Shown one piece after another: positions 45,714-55,013 of a stretch of 64,000 bases of DNA; the stretch's first letter is position 1; each line of letters opens with the position of its first letter. The stretch lies in NCBI RefSeq assembly GCF_001894745.1, contig NZ_BBYF01000002.1, positions 434,001-498,000 on the forward strand, read 5' to 3'. The translations under genes and the position numbers were made by a program. Below the pieces are notes generated by a model that made no database searches, was not told where the DNA came from, and saw only the letters and a list, made by a program, of their open reading frames with translations. Origin of the DNA: Paenibacillus sp. NAIST15-1 (lineage in GTDB: Bacteria; Bacillota; Bacilli; Paenibacillales; Paenibacillaceae).

Positions 45714-46170
45714 TTACTTTCATTAGTTCATTCTTCGCATAGATACTACCAATCATTTCTCCAATAACTCTACTGTTTTCGTTTACTTGCTTCATAGCAT
45801 CATCTATTTTTCTTAATTCTGCCTTGTCAAAACTTTGCATGATTTCACTAAGTAGACCTAAATCAATTAGCTTTTTACAAACCTTAATTAATCCCTCTAT
45901 ATCTGTGGAGATATTATTCAAATTAGTAAAATGGCGTAGAATTAACATGAAATATATGAATGTAACATCTTTTAAAAGATCAGCGTAAACTCCTTTCTTA
46001 TGCGCATCTTCTAAAATCTCTGTCATTTCAACGATTAAATTTTGAATAGATGTGAGCTTGAATTTCTTTTGAATTAGAACAAAATCACCAGTGCTTAAAG
46101 TAATTTTTTCTTGTTCATTGAAAACCTTATGCTGTTTGTTGATTCCTGCTATAGTCAATTGTTTTGTCAT
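45688..46170 (-). CDS. Probable tail assembly chaperone-like protein
   Basis: A 160-residue mostly helical protein (TGDFVLIQKKFKLTSIQNLI, DIEGLIKVCKKLIDLG) located after the tail tube gene, where tail assembly chaperones are encoded in siphoviruses. It overlaps the next gene. Assignment is by position and size only. I looked for a -1 frameshift site joining it to the next frame and found none. Confidence 0.55.
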   Translation of the reverse strand: MTKQLTIAGINKQHKVFNEQEKITLSTGDFVLIQKKFKLTSIQNLIVEMTEILEDAHKKGVYADLLKDVTFIYFMLILRHFTNLNNISTDIEGLIKVCKKLIDLGLLSEIMQSFDKAELRKIDDAMKQVNENSRVIGEMIGSIYAKNELMKVNENKDAEK

Positions 46171-46194
46171 TTAATCACTCCCTAAGATCATTTA

Positions 46195-46233
46195 GGGGAT
46201 AACAGGAGTTGAACCTGTTGATACCCTCTCCCC
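46195..46233 (-). other. tRNA T-arm/acceptor-like fold between tail genes
   Basis: Minus strand: GGGGAGA, eight bases, then ACAGG-TTCAACT-CCTGT (46202-46218), then TATCCCC. The hairpin has the five-pair stem and seven-base TTCAACT loop of a canonical tRNA T-arm, and the flanks pair as an acceptor stem with one mismatch. D and anticodon arms and CCA are absent, so it is not a tRNA gene. Confidence 0.4.
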
Positions 46234-46261
46234 AAAAAAAGGCGTACCACAGACATACGCC
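46234..46261 (-). terminator. Intrinsic terminator after the tail tube gene
   Basis: Minus strand GGCGTA/TACGCC with a nine-base loop, followed by seven T. It would lower expression of downstream tail genes relative to the abundant tube protein. Confidence 0.85.
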
Positions 46262-46276
46262 ATTTGATAATTTGTT

Positions 46277-47032
46277 TTATTTAATTGCTTCTTCATCGTA
46301 AATTGTCATAAGCCACATGTCTGTATTACGAGGATCTTTCAATACCTCCAAGTTCAAATCAAGAACAGCAGGGTCTCCATCTACGGCCATGTTTAAATTG
46401 AAATTATCTTCAAATTTAGCATTCGGGATAGTGATTTGAGCAGCATAATCTTTCTTAGTGTCAGCATCACGCACCAAGCAGTCCATAACTACTTTAAATG
46501 TTTTACCGAATGCATCAGACGTAACCTTCAATGTTTTAGCACTTGCGTCAGTGGTAACATTATAGTACACCGCCAACTCATCACCATCTGTTAACCCAGT
46601 AAACGTAATTTCTTTATCTTTAACAGTGCCGCCAGCTACTTCTTCACCCAATGTACCATCTGATAGGATTTTATATACATAAGGTGTTCCGACCGGAGTG
46701 GCCTTAAGTGTAATCTTGCCTCCTTTTAGAATAAGAGGAGATTCTGTGCGTGAAACAGACGTTGCTCCTTCAATCAAGTCATTACCGGTCAACATTGCAA
46801 GTGCTTTGTTATCAAAAATTGCATCTTGTAGCGTGACTTTACTTTGACGGTTAGAGGAGAATCCTACTAAGCGTGGATTACCAAATCCACCTTGGGCATA
46901 TACCGTTTCACCTGTTGTTTCTAGACCACTTGTCTTAAGAGTTCTAAGGGTTACAACTGGTTTTTTAGATGTCAAACTATAAAACGTAACAATACCTGCG
47001 TCACGAATAGCCCAACGGTTAGGTGTAGTCAT
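46277..47032 (-). CDS. Major tail tube protein
   Basis: A 251-residue beta-rich protein with an N-terminal region GIVTFYSLTSKKPVVTLRTLK and the tube-type segment SKVTLQDAIFDNKALAMLTG, and an Ig-like insertion (about residues 100-160, ending GLTDGDELAVYYNVTT). A strong terminator directly after it fits a highly expressed structural gene, and it lies between connector genes and the assembly-chaperone-like gene. Confidence 0.75.
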   Translation of the reverse strand: MTTPNRWAIRDAGIVTFYSLTSKKPVVTLRTLKTSGLETTGETVYAQGGFGNPRLVGFSSNRQSKVTLQDAIFDNKALAMLTGNDLIEGATSVSRTESPLILKGGKITLKATPVGTPYVYKILSDGTLGEEVAGGTVKDKEITFTGLTDGDELAVYYNVTTDASAKTLKVTSDAFGKTFKVVMDCLVRDADTKKDYAAQITIPNAKFEDNFNLNMAVDGDPAVLDLNLEVLKDPRNTDMWLMTIYDEEAIK

Positions 47033-47047
47033 ATTTATATATCACTC

Positions 47048-47773
47048 CTATATTTTATTTGAATTTGAATAATGTAGTTCACTAAGTTTCATCTTGCTTC
47101 CGTTTACGGTTCCTGAATATATACCTTGGAGAGTGAACTGATAATTATCAATTTGTTCGAGTCTATTTATTGCGTCATAGAATTGATAAATGTTTAGGTT
47201 CCATACGTCAAAAATATTTACATTATTAGACTTCCAAGCAAGTCCAGAAATCTTATTTGCTAGGCTTACAATCTGCTTTTTCTTTTTGTTGACGTATTCT
47301 TTTCCTGCGTGTAGTCTTTTGATCAATTCAGCAGCTTTACTGTTAGCTGGTTTGTATTCATCTTCAGTTTCAATCTTGATGTTATTTGAAAAGATAATAA
47401 GACTCTGAATATAATCAAAATTATCTCTTGTTACATAGCGCTTATTTAAAATGTCACCAAAATAAAAAAAGACGCTTTCATCGTCTCTTGATGGAATATG
47501 AACTTCTTCTTTGAACAGTAGCTCAAGGCCAATCTTTACTTCGCTCCACAGTTCATCACTATTTAAACAGTTGACGAAGAGGATTGAGAAATTATCAAAT
47601 TCTATGTCTTTGAGGTGGGGGATATTAGCTTTATTTAGAAGCAATAAGGAGAGTATCTGACTATATCGCTCCTCTCCAAGTGACGCTATATCTTTTAAAC
47701 GTGGCACATGAAAATGACCTACATTAGGAATTTCAATCGGAAGATCAGCAAGCATTTTTAATTCATCAGTCAT
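47048..47773 (-). CDS. Phage head-tail module protein of unknown function
   Basis: A 241-residue protein, N-terminal half with LPIEIPNVGHFHVPRLKDIA and helical remainder with a Lys-rich stretch (NKKKKQIVSLANKISGLAW). The start of such proteins (LADLPIEI...) resembles phage proteins with assembly roles, but no family is recognised. It lies 15 bases upstream of the tail tube gene. Confidence 0.6.
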   Translation of the reverse strand: MTDELKMLADLPIEIPNVGHFHVPRLKDIASLGEERYSQILSLLLLNKANIPHLKDIEFDNFSILFVNCLNSDELWSEVKIGLELLFKEEVHIPSRDDESVFFYFGDILNKRYVTRDNFDYIQSLIIFSNNIKIETEDEYKPANSKAAELIKRLHAGKEYVNKKKKQIVSLANKISGLAWKSNNVNIFDVWNLNIYQFYDAINRLEQIDNYQFTLQGIYSGTVNGSKMKLSELHYSNSNKI

Positions 47774-47781
47774 ATTTGCAC

Positions 47782-48255
47782 CTAGTTAAAATCAACTGGC
47801 TTATAAGATACAGATATTCCAATAAACTTCTTGTTTACATACAATTCATCCATGCCAGCGAATTCAAGCTTTCCTATTCCAAGACCGCGCTTTTGATTAA
47901 ATAATTCATCTATCTCATTAATGATATAATCATAACGAAGAATCCCATAGTCAGTTCTAACTAAATCGGTGTGAGTGATGACAAAAATAGTTATAAGCCC
48001 ATCTTTGAACGAGTTATCAATCTTCCTAAATCGACTCAAAGATAAATTAATAAATGTTTTCGCTTCATCTTCAACTTCTGGAACTCTACGATACGGGAAT
48101 ACTCTATCATATAAAAGTGAATATGGATCATTAATCTCTATCTTATCCAAAAAGTCAGGATCGTTATAATATAGCGCTTTACATAAATTTTTATTGCTAA
48201 TGATTCTGGTCATTATTTCAGTTTTCATTGTAGATAATTCACATAATCGTGTCAT
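47782..48255 (-). CDS. Probable tail completion / head-tail joining protein
   Basis: A 157-residue protein with a helical N-terminus and alternating strands toward the end (ITIFVITHTDLVRTDYGILRYDYI, GKLEFAGMDELYVNKKFIG). The order closure, completion, tube is the usual one, so it is probably the completion protein. Assignment is by position. Confidence 0.55.
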   Translation of the reverse strand: MTRLCELSTMKTEIMTRIISNKNLCKALYYNDPDFLDKIEINDPYSLLYDRVFPYRRVPEVEDEAKTFINLSLSRFRKIDNSFKDGLITIFVITHTDLVRTDYGILRYDYIINEIDELFNQKRGLGIGKLEFAGMDELYVNKKFIGISVSYKPVDFN

Positions 48256-48271
48256 ATCCCATATTCACCTC

Positions 48272-49477
48272 CTATATGATAGATTTAATTTGAATACGTT
48301 GAACACTTGAGATTGTGTTGTTAGAATTTGAAATATGTAATTTTACATGTCCGATTTTACTGCCAGCAACAAGAACACATTCATTTATATCAGTTGATTG
48401 AATTGTTGCCAGTGTAGTAGGTGTATCATCATCACCAAGTAACTTGAATGTCGCTGAATCATCATATGTCTGCCCATTGTTTTCAAAATGAACAGTAAAA
48501 GTTTTCGTTTGTTTTACGTAAATCAATGACTGCGTTTCGAATACAACCGTTAGGCTGTCAATTACATTTAACTTAACATTCATTACAAATGATTGACGGA
48601 TATCACCATAAGCGACAATAATCTCAGTTTCACCTTCAGATATTGGTGTGACTAGTCCATTCTGATCTACAGTTGCTACAGTCTCATTTGATGATGTAAA
48701 GGAAAGTGCTGCGCCAGATATGAGTTTATCTCCATCATATAAATGTGCAATAACTTGATACGTTTCGCCTATTTTAAGGCTATCTGTTTGATTGAGCACA
48801 TTTATACTATACTTCTTCAATCGGCTAATATAGTTAGCAATACCTAGTTCCAAGTTATCGTCTGCGGTATTTATCTCATCCTCATCGACAGTAACGATTG
48901 AGATATCACTAACACTAATGGTATCAAGAGCACTGATTTTCCATGCACGACCGTCAAAAATGAATCTGTTTCCCTTTTTAAACTTAGCAGTTGTCGAGTT
49001 TCTATCAACGATTAGACTTCTTCTTTCATTACCAATTGAGATAATCCTACCATCTTCAACACCAAAGTTAGTTGCTGGATCACTTTTGAAGGTGAAGTAA
49101 GCAGACTGAATTGCACCTTCATTATCAATCCATTTCAACTGACCAACACAACGTCTCATTACAGAGCGATAATAAAGTCCATCTCCCATATTGTCAGTGA
49201 GGATAGTAATCCATTTCTCATTTAACCAGTCTACAATATCCCCATTTTTCAGCTCGTAATCAAAGGCTACGATTTCTTTCTGTTCTTTTACTTTACTGTC
49301 ATCGACAATAGTTACCCTAATCAGGGTAGGGGATGAGTTAACCGATACTTCAAAGTAAGAGGGGGAGTTATGAAAGTTACTACGTAAGAAACGATGTGTG
49401 TTGGTCATCATGGATGACTTAATGTTGGCTGATGAAATGCGTGTTTTATAGTCGTTTATAACTCCCAAATTTACCAC
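48272..49477 (-). CDS. Head closure-like protein with bacterial Ig-like (Big_2) domain
   Basis: A 401-residue protein. The first 230 residues look like a head-tail stopper (GDIVDWLNEKWITILTDN, FKKGNRFIFDGRAWKISALD). Residues about 235-305 form a Big_2 Ig-like domain (LSFTSSNETVATVDQNGLVT, ISEGETEIIVAYGD), and the end may hold another beta domain. Ig-like domains on virion proteins are thought to help weak attachment to surfaces. The gene abuts its upstream neighbour at 49479. Confidence 0.65.
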   Translation of the reverse strand: MVNLGVINDYKTRISSANIKSSMMTNTHRFLRSNFHNSPSYFEVSVNSSPTLIRVTIVDDSKVKEQKEIVAFDYELKNGDIVDWLNEKWITILTDNMGDGLYYRSVMRRCVGQLKWIDNEGAIQSAYFTFKSDPATNFGVEDGRIISIGNERRSLIVDRNSTTAKFKKGNRFIFDGRAWKISALDTISVSDISIVTVDEDEINTADDNLELGIANYISRLKKYSINVLNQTDSLKIGETYQVIAHLYDGDKLISGAALSFTSSNETVATVDQNGLVTPISEGETEIIVAYGDIRQSFVMNVKLNVIDSLTVVFETQSLIYVKQTKTFTVHFENNGQTYDDSATFKLLGDDDTPTTLATIQSTDINECVLVAGSKIGHVKLHISNSNNTISSVQRIQIKSII

Positions 49478-49478
49478 C

Positions 49479-49889
49479 TCATGTAGAATAATAATAGTAG
49501 ATCAGGTCTTGATCTGCTTCGTTTATTAATGATTTCTTGAGGTTGGTCAATTTATCAAGCATGTTGGCATTACTGTAGGTGGTAAAGTCGCGACTACCGA
49601 GAGTTTGCCTAATGTTTTCAAGTCTCAATATTTCGGGTGTTATCCAGTGAACAATCATATACTTAGCCAATATCTCTTGTTCTAGATCAGTTAAAGCAAA
49701 ATTAAATTGCTGAGTAATGTCATCCCTGTTACTTAGCATCTTATCAGTATACTTAAAATCAGTAATTGCACTTTTAAGGAACTTCAATAAGCTGTTTGAT
49801 AGTTGATCATCGGCAAGTTCCGCTAAATCATAATCAGTTATTTTCGATAAGAAACGGTCGTAAATTAATTCATAGGATGTGGCATCCAT
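49479..49889 (-). CDS. Probable head-tail connector protein
   Basis: A 136-residue all-helical protein (LAELADDQLSNSLLKFLKSA, LTDLEQEILAKYMIVHWITP) in the connector position after the capsid genes. The helical bundle and place are those of gp6-like adaptors, but sequence motifs are weak. Confidence 0.55.
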   Translation of the reverse strand: MDATSYELIYDRFLSKITDYDLAELADDQLSNSLLKFLKSAITDFKYTDKMLSNRDDITQQFNFALTDLEQEILAKYMIVHWITPEILRLENIRQTLGSRDFTTYSNANMLDKLTNLKKSLINEADQDLIYYYYST

Positions 49890-49908
49890 CTAATCACCAC
49901 AATTCATC

Positions 49909-50346
49909 TTATTCATCTTCAAAAATCCTTGCATTTGTTGCTTTTTCAATAATATCGATTTTGGCTTTACTGTCTACCTTAAGCTCGCGTGCAACTTCAA
50001 CAAATTGTGTAAGAATTGTTGGTTCAGTAATTTCTTGAATAACTTTTTCAAGCTTCTTATAGTTGCCTTGAATTAATTCGACTATCTCATCATGACGTAA
50101 TACATTATGGTTTTCTTTTGTTCCATCTTCTTTTTCAATTCCGTATTTTACACGAATATCTTTATTATCAATCCACAAAATTCCTTTTTGGATTATTTCT
50201 TGATTGATATAGATGTATTGGATTTCTTCTTCAGTGATGTCCATAAAAGCAGCTTGTTTGGATAGCAACCTAAATGATTCAGGTGTAGGATTGAGAAAGA
50301 AACCAACGCCACTGTGAATATTATTGATTACTTTGACTTTATTCAT
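49909..50346 (-). CDS. Phage protein of unknown function downstream of the capsid gene
   Basis: A 145-residue protein starting NKVKVINNIHSGVGFFLNPT, followed by helices. No family recognised. It sits between the major capsid gene and the connector genes, with a hairpin in front of it. Confidence 0.6.
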   Translation of the reverse strand: MNKVKVINNIHSGVGFFLNPTPESFRLLSKQAAFMDITEEEIQYIYINQEIIQKGILWIDNKDIRVKYGIEKEDGTKENHNVLRHDEIVELIQGNYKKLEKVIQEITEPTILTQFVEVARELKVDSKAKIDIIEKATNARIFEDE

Positions 50347-50375
50347 TTTTTATCTCCCTTTTTATGAAATACTAT

Positions 50376-50395
50376 AGGGAGCCAATTGACTCCCT
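50376..50395 (-). terminator. Hairpin after the major capsid gene, terminator-like
   Basis: Minus strand AGGGAG/CTCCCT with an eight-base loop, followed by a broken T-rich tract (TATAGTATTTC). It may be an attenuator or mRNA processing signal rather than a full terminator. Confidence 0.4.
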
Positions 50396-50408
50396 AAAAT
50401 AACCTTAG

Positions 50409-51374
50409 TTATGTAATTGTGATGAGACCAAGGTTAGGAACTTGAAGTACGTTAACACCGACTTTTTGAAGTGTTTTCTTAGTAATAGAACCGTCAGTAA
50501 AGCTTTGCTGCTCAAGCATTTCAGCGCCACCCTCAAATGTTACTTTAACTGGTTTATCAGCATTCACCGGAATGACAAACAAGTTTTTGTTATCCAATAC
50601 CCATTCAGTATTTGTTTCATCTGTGAAAGTGTTTGGTAATTGGACTAGAGCCTTACCTTCCCAAACACCAATGAAACCATTTTTGTTAAATTCATCTTTC
50701 ATGTTGTCAGACATAGAAGCCTTAAATCCAGCATCACTAGTAATATTAGAGAGAGCTACAGACGTACCTACAATTACAGGTTTTCCGTATGCTGAAACAG
50801 TATTTGCTACATTGCGAATTTGTTGTAGAGCAAAAGCGCCAGTGTATTTGTTGGCAGCAGGAGCATTAATCATTGCTTTTACAAATGTATTTTGAATACT
50901 AACAAGAACCTGCTCAAGAGTCTTTTCTGCGATTTCATCAATCATGTCAGTAAAAGACTCAGCACGACCAGCTAGTACATCGTCCCACTCAGCATAAACA
51001 GCAGCTCCGATTGCTTGAGGTTTGGCCTCAACTTTACTTCTGTAAATTTTTTGGCGACGAATTTCTGAACCAAGTGCAACATACTCAACTTTAATTGTTC
51101 CGCGACGAACGTTATATTCTTTTTTTACGCCATGTGGGACATAAGCAATTTCTGCGATAACGTCTAGAGCATTACCTACACGTTGTTTCAGTACAGCATT
51201 TACGTTTTCTTTGATAATTTCATTAATTTCTACTTTATTTCGCTCGTAGTTAGACATGAGGTTACTAAAGAGCTCAACCAGTTCTACTTTACGCTGTTCA
51301 GTGGTTTGGTCTGCTACTGACGAACGATTATGACGAACGTCCATGCAAAGTTCCATAATTAGTTGTTTATTCAT
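50409..51374 (-). CDS. Major capsid protein
   Basis: A 321-residue protein with an N-terminal charged helical region, then beta and helical segments in the HK97-like order (EYNVRRGTIKVEYVALGSEI, DVLAGRAESFTDMIDEIAEK, GKPVIVGTSVALSNI, NLFVIPVNADKPVKV). It follows the decoration and protease/scaffold genes, and a hairpin follows it. The position and size make this the capsid subunit. Confidence 0.85.
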   Translation of the reverse strand: MNKQLIMELCMDVRHNRSSVADQTTEQRKVELVELFSNLMSNYERNKVEINEIIKENVNAVLKQRVGNALDVIAEIAYVPHGVKKEYNVRRGTIKVEYVALGSEIRRQKIYRSKVEAKPQAIGAAVYAEWDDVLAGRAESFTDMIDEIAEKTLEQVLVSIQNTFVKAMINAPAANKYTGAFALQQIRNVANTVSAYGKPVIVGTSVALSNITSDAGFKASMSDNMKDEFNKNGFIGVWEGKALVQLPNTFTDETNTEWVLDNKNLFVIPVNADKPVKVTFEGGAEMLEQQSFTDGSITKKTLQKVGVNVLQVPNLGLITIT

Positions 51375-51411
51375 TAAGTATTTCCTCCAAATATAAATAA
51401 TTTATTTATAA

Positions 51412-51885
51412 TTAAGCTTTCTCAATTTTAAGTGCTAGAGCATCTTGACCATTCAGTGTTGTTTTTTCCTCAACTCTGAACACTTGGGCAGGGATTGGAT
51501 CTACAGTTGGGAAAGTGGACGATACTACGAAATTCCCACCAACTTTGGCATAAGCGAAATCACCTTTAACTACTGCACCAATATTAGAACGATCTCCACT
51601 GAAATCAATTTTAGTAGTAGTGATTGTGTCATCTTCTACAAGTGTATATCCCCGCACCTCCATCCCGCCGACCTCATTGCGGAATTCAGATTCATCACGA
51701 GAGTCATATGTATTTGCTACTGATGCTACAAATTTTTGTCTTTTAGTTACATCTTTAGTGGGAACGAGCTTACCTGTGACATAATCTTCTTCACCTAGCG
51801 TTCCGTTTTCAATTGGCTGATCAAAGTCATAGTGACGAGCATGTCCTTTCACTAAATCAAGACGTGCAATACCATATTTACCCAT
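51412..51885 (-). CDS. Probable capsid decoration / stabilisation protein
   Basis: A 157-residue beta-rich protein (LVKGHARHYDFDQPIENGTL, AYAKVGGNFVVSSTFPTVDP) between protease/scaffold and major capsid genes. Small beta proteins at this place are usually decoration proteins or capsid-associated. No motif confirms it. Confidence 0.55.
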   Translation of the reverse strand: MGKYGIARLDLVKGHARHYDFDQPIENGTLGEEDYVTGKLVPTKDVTKRQKFVASVANTYDSRDESEFRNEVGGMEVRGYTLVEDDTITTTKIDFSGDRSNIGAVVKGDFAYAKVGGNFVVSSTFPTVDPIPAQVFRVEEKTTLNGQDALALKIEKA

Positions 51886-51915
51886 TAAATTAATTCCTCC
51901 ATAAATTTATATATT

Positions 51916-53385
51916 TTAGTTAATTCCATACTTTTCAAGTACAGAACCCTTAATCAATTCTCCTTGATTACTTGCTACAACTACTACTGGTTTTTCCTTT
52001 TCCTTTGGTTCTTTCGATGCAACTTCCTTAGAAATCTGTTCCACAACTGCGGCGTTTAGTTTTTGCTCATCCAGTTCTTCCAGTGCTGAGACAACGGTTT
52101 CTGATTTCATAACTTCCTCAGACAATAAGTTCGAATATTTCTCTACGAGAGCATTTTTCTTTGTCTCTTTCTCAGCTTTTTCAAACTTATCTTTAAAAGG
52201 AGTGAGCTCACTAATATGATTAGAAAGTTCAGTTTCTTTAAGCTCATGAGTTTTAATAGTCTCTTGCTGATTCACAATTGTCTGATTAAGTTCAGTAACC
52301 TTCTCAGAAAGTTCGGTGACTTTATCCTGAAGTTCTTTAATTTCCTGTTCCGTCAAGATTTGATCCTCCTTATGTTTGTTATTAATCTCGGTAACCTTAG
52401 TATTAAGTTCATTTTCTAGATTTTTGTTTTTTTCAATTAAGGAAGCAATTTCGACACCATCAGGAATGAATCCCAATTTACCTTTAGCCCAAGTGTCTTT
52501 ATTTGATAGCACTACAGAATCATTTACGATATCATAGTCGATTTTCCAAAGTGTTGAGGAATCATCATATTCCTCTACAAGAACATAGTCATGATACAAA
52601 TCTCGAATGTAATAATTGTATTTTCTGTATGTTGTTTTTAAGTTAACCGGGTTTAATATACTGTAGATTTGACCAGAAACTTCACTCCATTTCAACGAAG
52701 AAGTCTCTACTCCTGTATGATAATTGATATCCTTGCCTTTATTAAAAACCTCTGTTTGTTCTTTGCTCATATCTACACCTCCTTCAAAGTCAGAATTAAA
52801 TGCTTCGGCTATCAGTAATGTGGCTTTGCTCTTTGCTTCTGCTGGTTCTGAAACCACAGCGGAACCGATCAAATGATTTATTTTCTTTCCGTATTTATAG
52901 GCAATATAGCGAATTCCATCTTCTTGCTTTTCATATCCAGCGACCAAAACTTCACATGACATTTCAAGGTCATCATCATTGTAAAGTTCAAGTAATGCTT
53001 CACAAACTTTAGGGTATCGCTTAAGTACCCTTACACTGCCCATAAGCTTCAAAGAGCCGTCTTCGTCTTCTTCAGACCAAAAATCTATAAATGAGCCAAT
53101 AACTTGTGTTATTAATTGACCAGTCTTTTTATCTAATTCATGTGTTAATGACTTATATAAACCTTTTTCTAGTTTGTGCTTGTTTACAACCAATGGTATG
53201 CCAATGTATTTTTCCTTGTTGGTAACAACACCATTAATGAAGTCATCTGTGAACTCTACACCGTTGAAATTAACCTTATTAGTCAAAATACACATGTTAA
53301 GAACCATGTATATATCGTTTGATTCTTCGCTTAATTCAATATATTTTGCTCTTAATAGTATTTTCTCTTCGCTCATTTTTCTCAT
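51916..53385 (-). CDS. Prohead protease fused to scaffold-like coiled coil
   Basis: A 489-residue protein. Residues 20-185 resemble phage prohead serine proteases of the XkdF/SP-beta type (ILTNKVNFNGVEFTDDFING, LMGSVRVLKRYPKVCEALLE, MSCEVLVAGY). The middle is a beta region, and residues about 320-430 are a long coiled coil (TEQEIKELQDKVTELSEKVT) like an internal scaffold. The C-terminal end reads GSVLEKYGIN. A protease-scaffold fusion just upstream of the capsid gene is common. AAGGAGGTG lies close to ATG 53385; ATG 53376 is the alternative. Confidence 0.72.
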   Translation of the reverse strand: MRKMSEEKILLRAKYIELSEESNDIYMVLNMCILTNKVNFNGVEFTDDFINGVVTNKEKYIGIPLVVNKHKLEKGLYKSLTHELDKKTGQLITQVIGSFIDFWSEEDEDGSLKLMGSVRVLKRYPKVCEALLELYNDDDLEMSCEVLVAGYEKQEDGIRYIAYKYGKKINHLIGSAVVSEPAEAKSKATLLIAEAFNSDFEGGVDMSKEQTEVFNKGKDINYHTGVETSSLKWSEVSGQIYSILNPVNLKTTYRKYNYYIRDLYHDYVLVEEYDDSSTLWKIDYDIVNDSVVLSNKDTWAKGKLGFIPDGVEIASLIEKNKNLENELNTKVTEINNKHKEDQILTEQEIKELQDKVTELSEKVTELNQTIVNQQETIKTHELKETELSNHISELTPFKDKFEKAEKETKKNALVEKYSNLLSEEVMKSETVVSALEELDEQKLNAAVVEQISKEVASKEPKEKEKPVVVVASNQGELIKGSVLEKYGIN

Positions 53386-53414
53386 TTCACCTCCTTCATT
53401 TCGTCTACATAATT

Positions 53415-54998
53415 TTAATCAGAAGGTGAGGGGTTATTATTGCCGCCATATGACTTACTCTTTGTGTTTCCGTCATTAATAGCATCTCCCTCTGGTCTAC
53501 CTCCTGAATTTGAGGGCATTGTATGGGCATTTAGTGGGGGCTTGATGAACTCATGAATTTTCAACACTTCATTTTCATATTTAGCCATTCCAAGAGCATA
53601 ATGATAAGGTACACCAAGTAATGCCTCTGCCCAAGGAGAGAATATCCCTGTTTGTTGATAGAATGTATAGCACTTATCTATATATTTATCTTTATCTAAC
53701 ATTGTCGTCCTATCGAAATAGAACTTACATGAAATATCGGTTGGAAATTTTTCTTCTATGTAGTTATTGATTATTGTTTCAATGTCTTCTAGAACAGTAA
53801 AGATCGTTCGAAAGAACTTTTCACTGTTCATTGTTGCTGCTGAAAAGTTAGCGCCAGATCCATAGATTAATGCCTCTGAAACGCCCAAGTTCATAAAGAC
53901 ATCAGAATTAATCTTGTTATACAAGTCCTTAGTAAACATTTCTACTTCCACATCTAGACTCTCAAGCTTGAAGAAATCAGGTAGTGCCATTACCGCAGTT
54001 CCGCTTGTATCATTACTACTGGAGTTATTACTCTGACCTTTTTTAACAAGCAGTTTACTAACCTCTTTAAAATATCCTTCGATTAATGGTTTTGGTGCGG
54101 GTTTATTAGAATCTTTCCCGCCTATGTTACCAGCATAGAGAATTAAGATTTTCTTGGTGAGCTGATCTGCCTGACTACGTTCAACACGAGCGATTATTTC
54201 CTTTTGAATCAATGAAGTCCATGCGCCCATACTTAATGGAAATCCATATGGCATGTTTCTGTTGTTATCTAATCCAAGCACTTCACAATTAGAAATTCTG
54301 ATATATCTTGCTGAATCATCTTTTGTTCTCTGGTAATTTAGATAGGCTGACTTTGTTACTTCATCAGGTAGGGACTCAATTACAATAGCAATATCATTTG
54401 CAGATGCATTTGATGGTAGAGTTCTTTTTATTGAAGCTAAGTCATATTCAACAACCCACTTACCATTCTCTTGTCTGTTTATTCTAAGATCATCTAACTC
54501 AAGAAATTGTACGTACTTGCCATTTCTCAGACATGAAACAACAGTGCCCATTTCTCCGACTTCATACAAGGCATCACGAACAAACTTTTTGACATTAATA
54601 GAGTCTAGAAAATCATAGATCTCTTTTTCGAATTCCGTAATCAATTCAAGATCTTCATAACTAGACCATGCCAAATGATAGTTAAGTGTAGGTAGTGATT
54701 TAAAAGCCTTGAGAACATCTTTGATTATCCCGTGCTTGTTAGTTAGATATTTAGAAGCAGTTCTAATTCTTTTTATATTCTCGTATGGATTGCGCAAATA
54801 ATTATATAGATCAGTAAGCTTAATATCAGTTAGAGAAGCGCCAGAACCATATTGGGTTACATAGTCTGTTAGGGAACAGAGTTCATAAAGATGTTCGTCA
54901 TTCTGAATATTACTAGATGATGAAGCAGTCTCGGTTATGGGTTTTTGTTTTGGAGGTCGACCACGTTTTCTACGTTCACCAGTTACCTGTGTTACAAT
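53415..54998 (-). CDS. Portal protein, probable AUU start, N-terminal AT-hook
   Basis: Portal subunit of about 527 residues, forming the ring through which DNA enters the head. Typical pieces are AWTSLIQKEIIARVERSQAD, VFMNLGVSEALIYGSGANFS and GIFSPWAEALLGVPYHYALG. The first in-frame conventional start is TTG at 54797, with no ribosome site. The frame stays open upstream to the TGA just after the terminase stop, and AAAGGAGG sits five bases before ATT 54998. That start gives VTQVTGERRKRGRPPKQKP, an AT-hook (RGRP core), then a polar linker. The gene follows terL by 15 bases. The C-terminus is polar and Asn/Ser-rich. Confidence 0.78.
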   Translation of the reverse strand: MVTQVTGERRKRGRPPKQKPITETASSSSNIQNDEHLYELCSLTDYVTQYGSGASLTDIKLTDLYNYLRNPYENIKRIRTASKYLTNKHGIIKDVLKAFKSLPTLNYHLAWSSYEDLELITEFEKEIYDFLDSINVKKFVRDALYEVGEMGTVVSCLRNGKYVQFLELDDLRINRQENGKWVVEYDLASIKRTLPSNASANDIAIVIESLPDEVTKSAYLNYQRTKDDSARYIRISNCEVLGLDNNRNMPYGFPLSMGAWTSLIQKEIIARVERSQADQLTKKILILYAGNIGGKDSNKPAPKPLIEGYFKEVSKLLVKKGQSNNSSSNDTSGTAVMALPDFFKLESLDVEVEMFTKDLYNKINSDVFMNLGVSEALIYGSGANFSAATMNSEKFFRTIFTVLEDIETIINNYIEEKFPTDISCKFYFDRTTMLDKDKYIDKCYTFYQQTGIFSPWAEALLGVPYHYALGMAKYENEVLKIHEFIKPPLNAHTMPSNSGGRPEGDAINDGNTKSKSYGGNNNPSPSD

Positions 54999-55013
54999 AA
55001 AAACCTCCTTTCA

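Noticed and set aside
46190-46240. A complete tRNA gene
   Set aside because: Only T-arm and acceptor-like parts exist. D arm, anticodon arm and CCA are missing, so it is listed as tRNA-like only.
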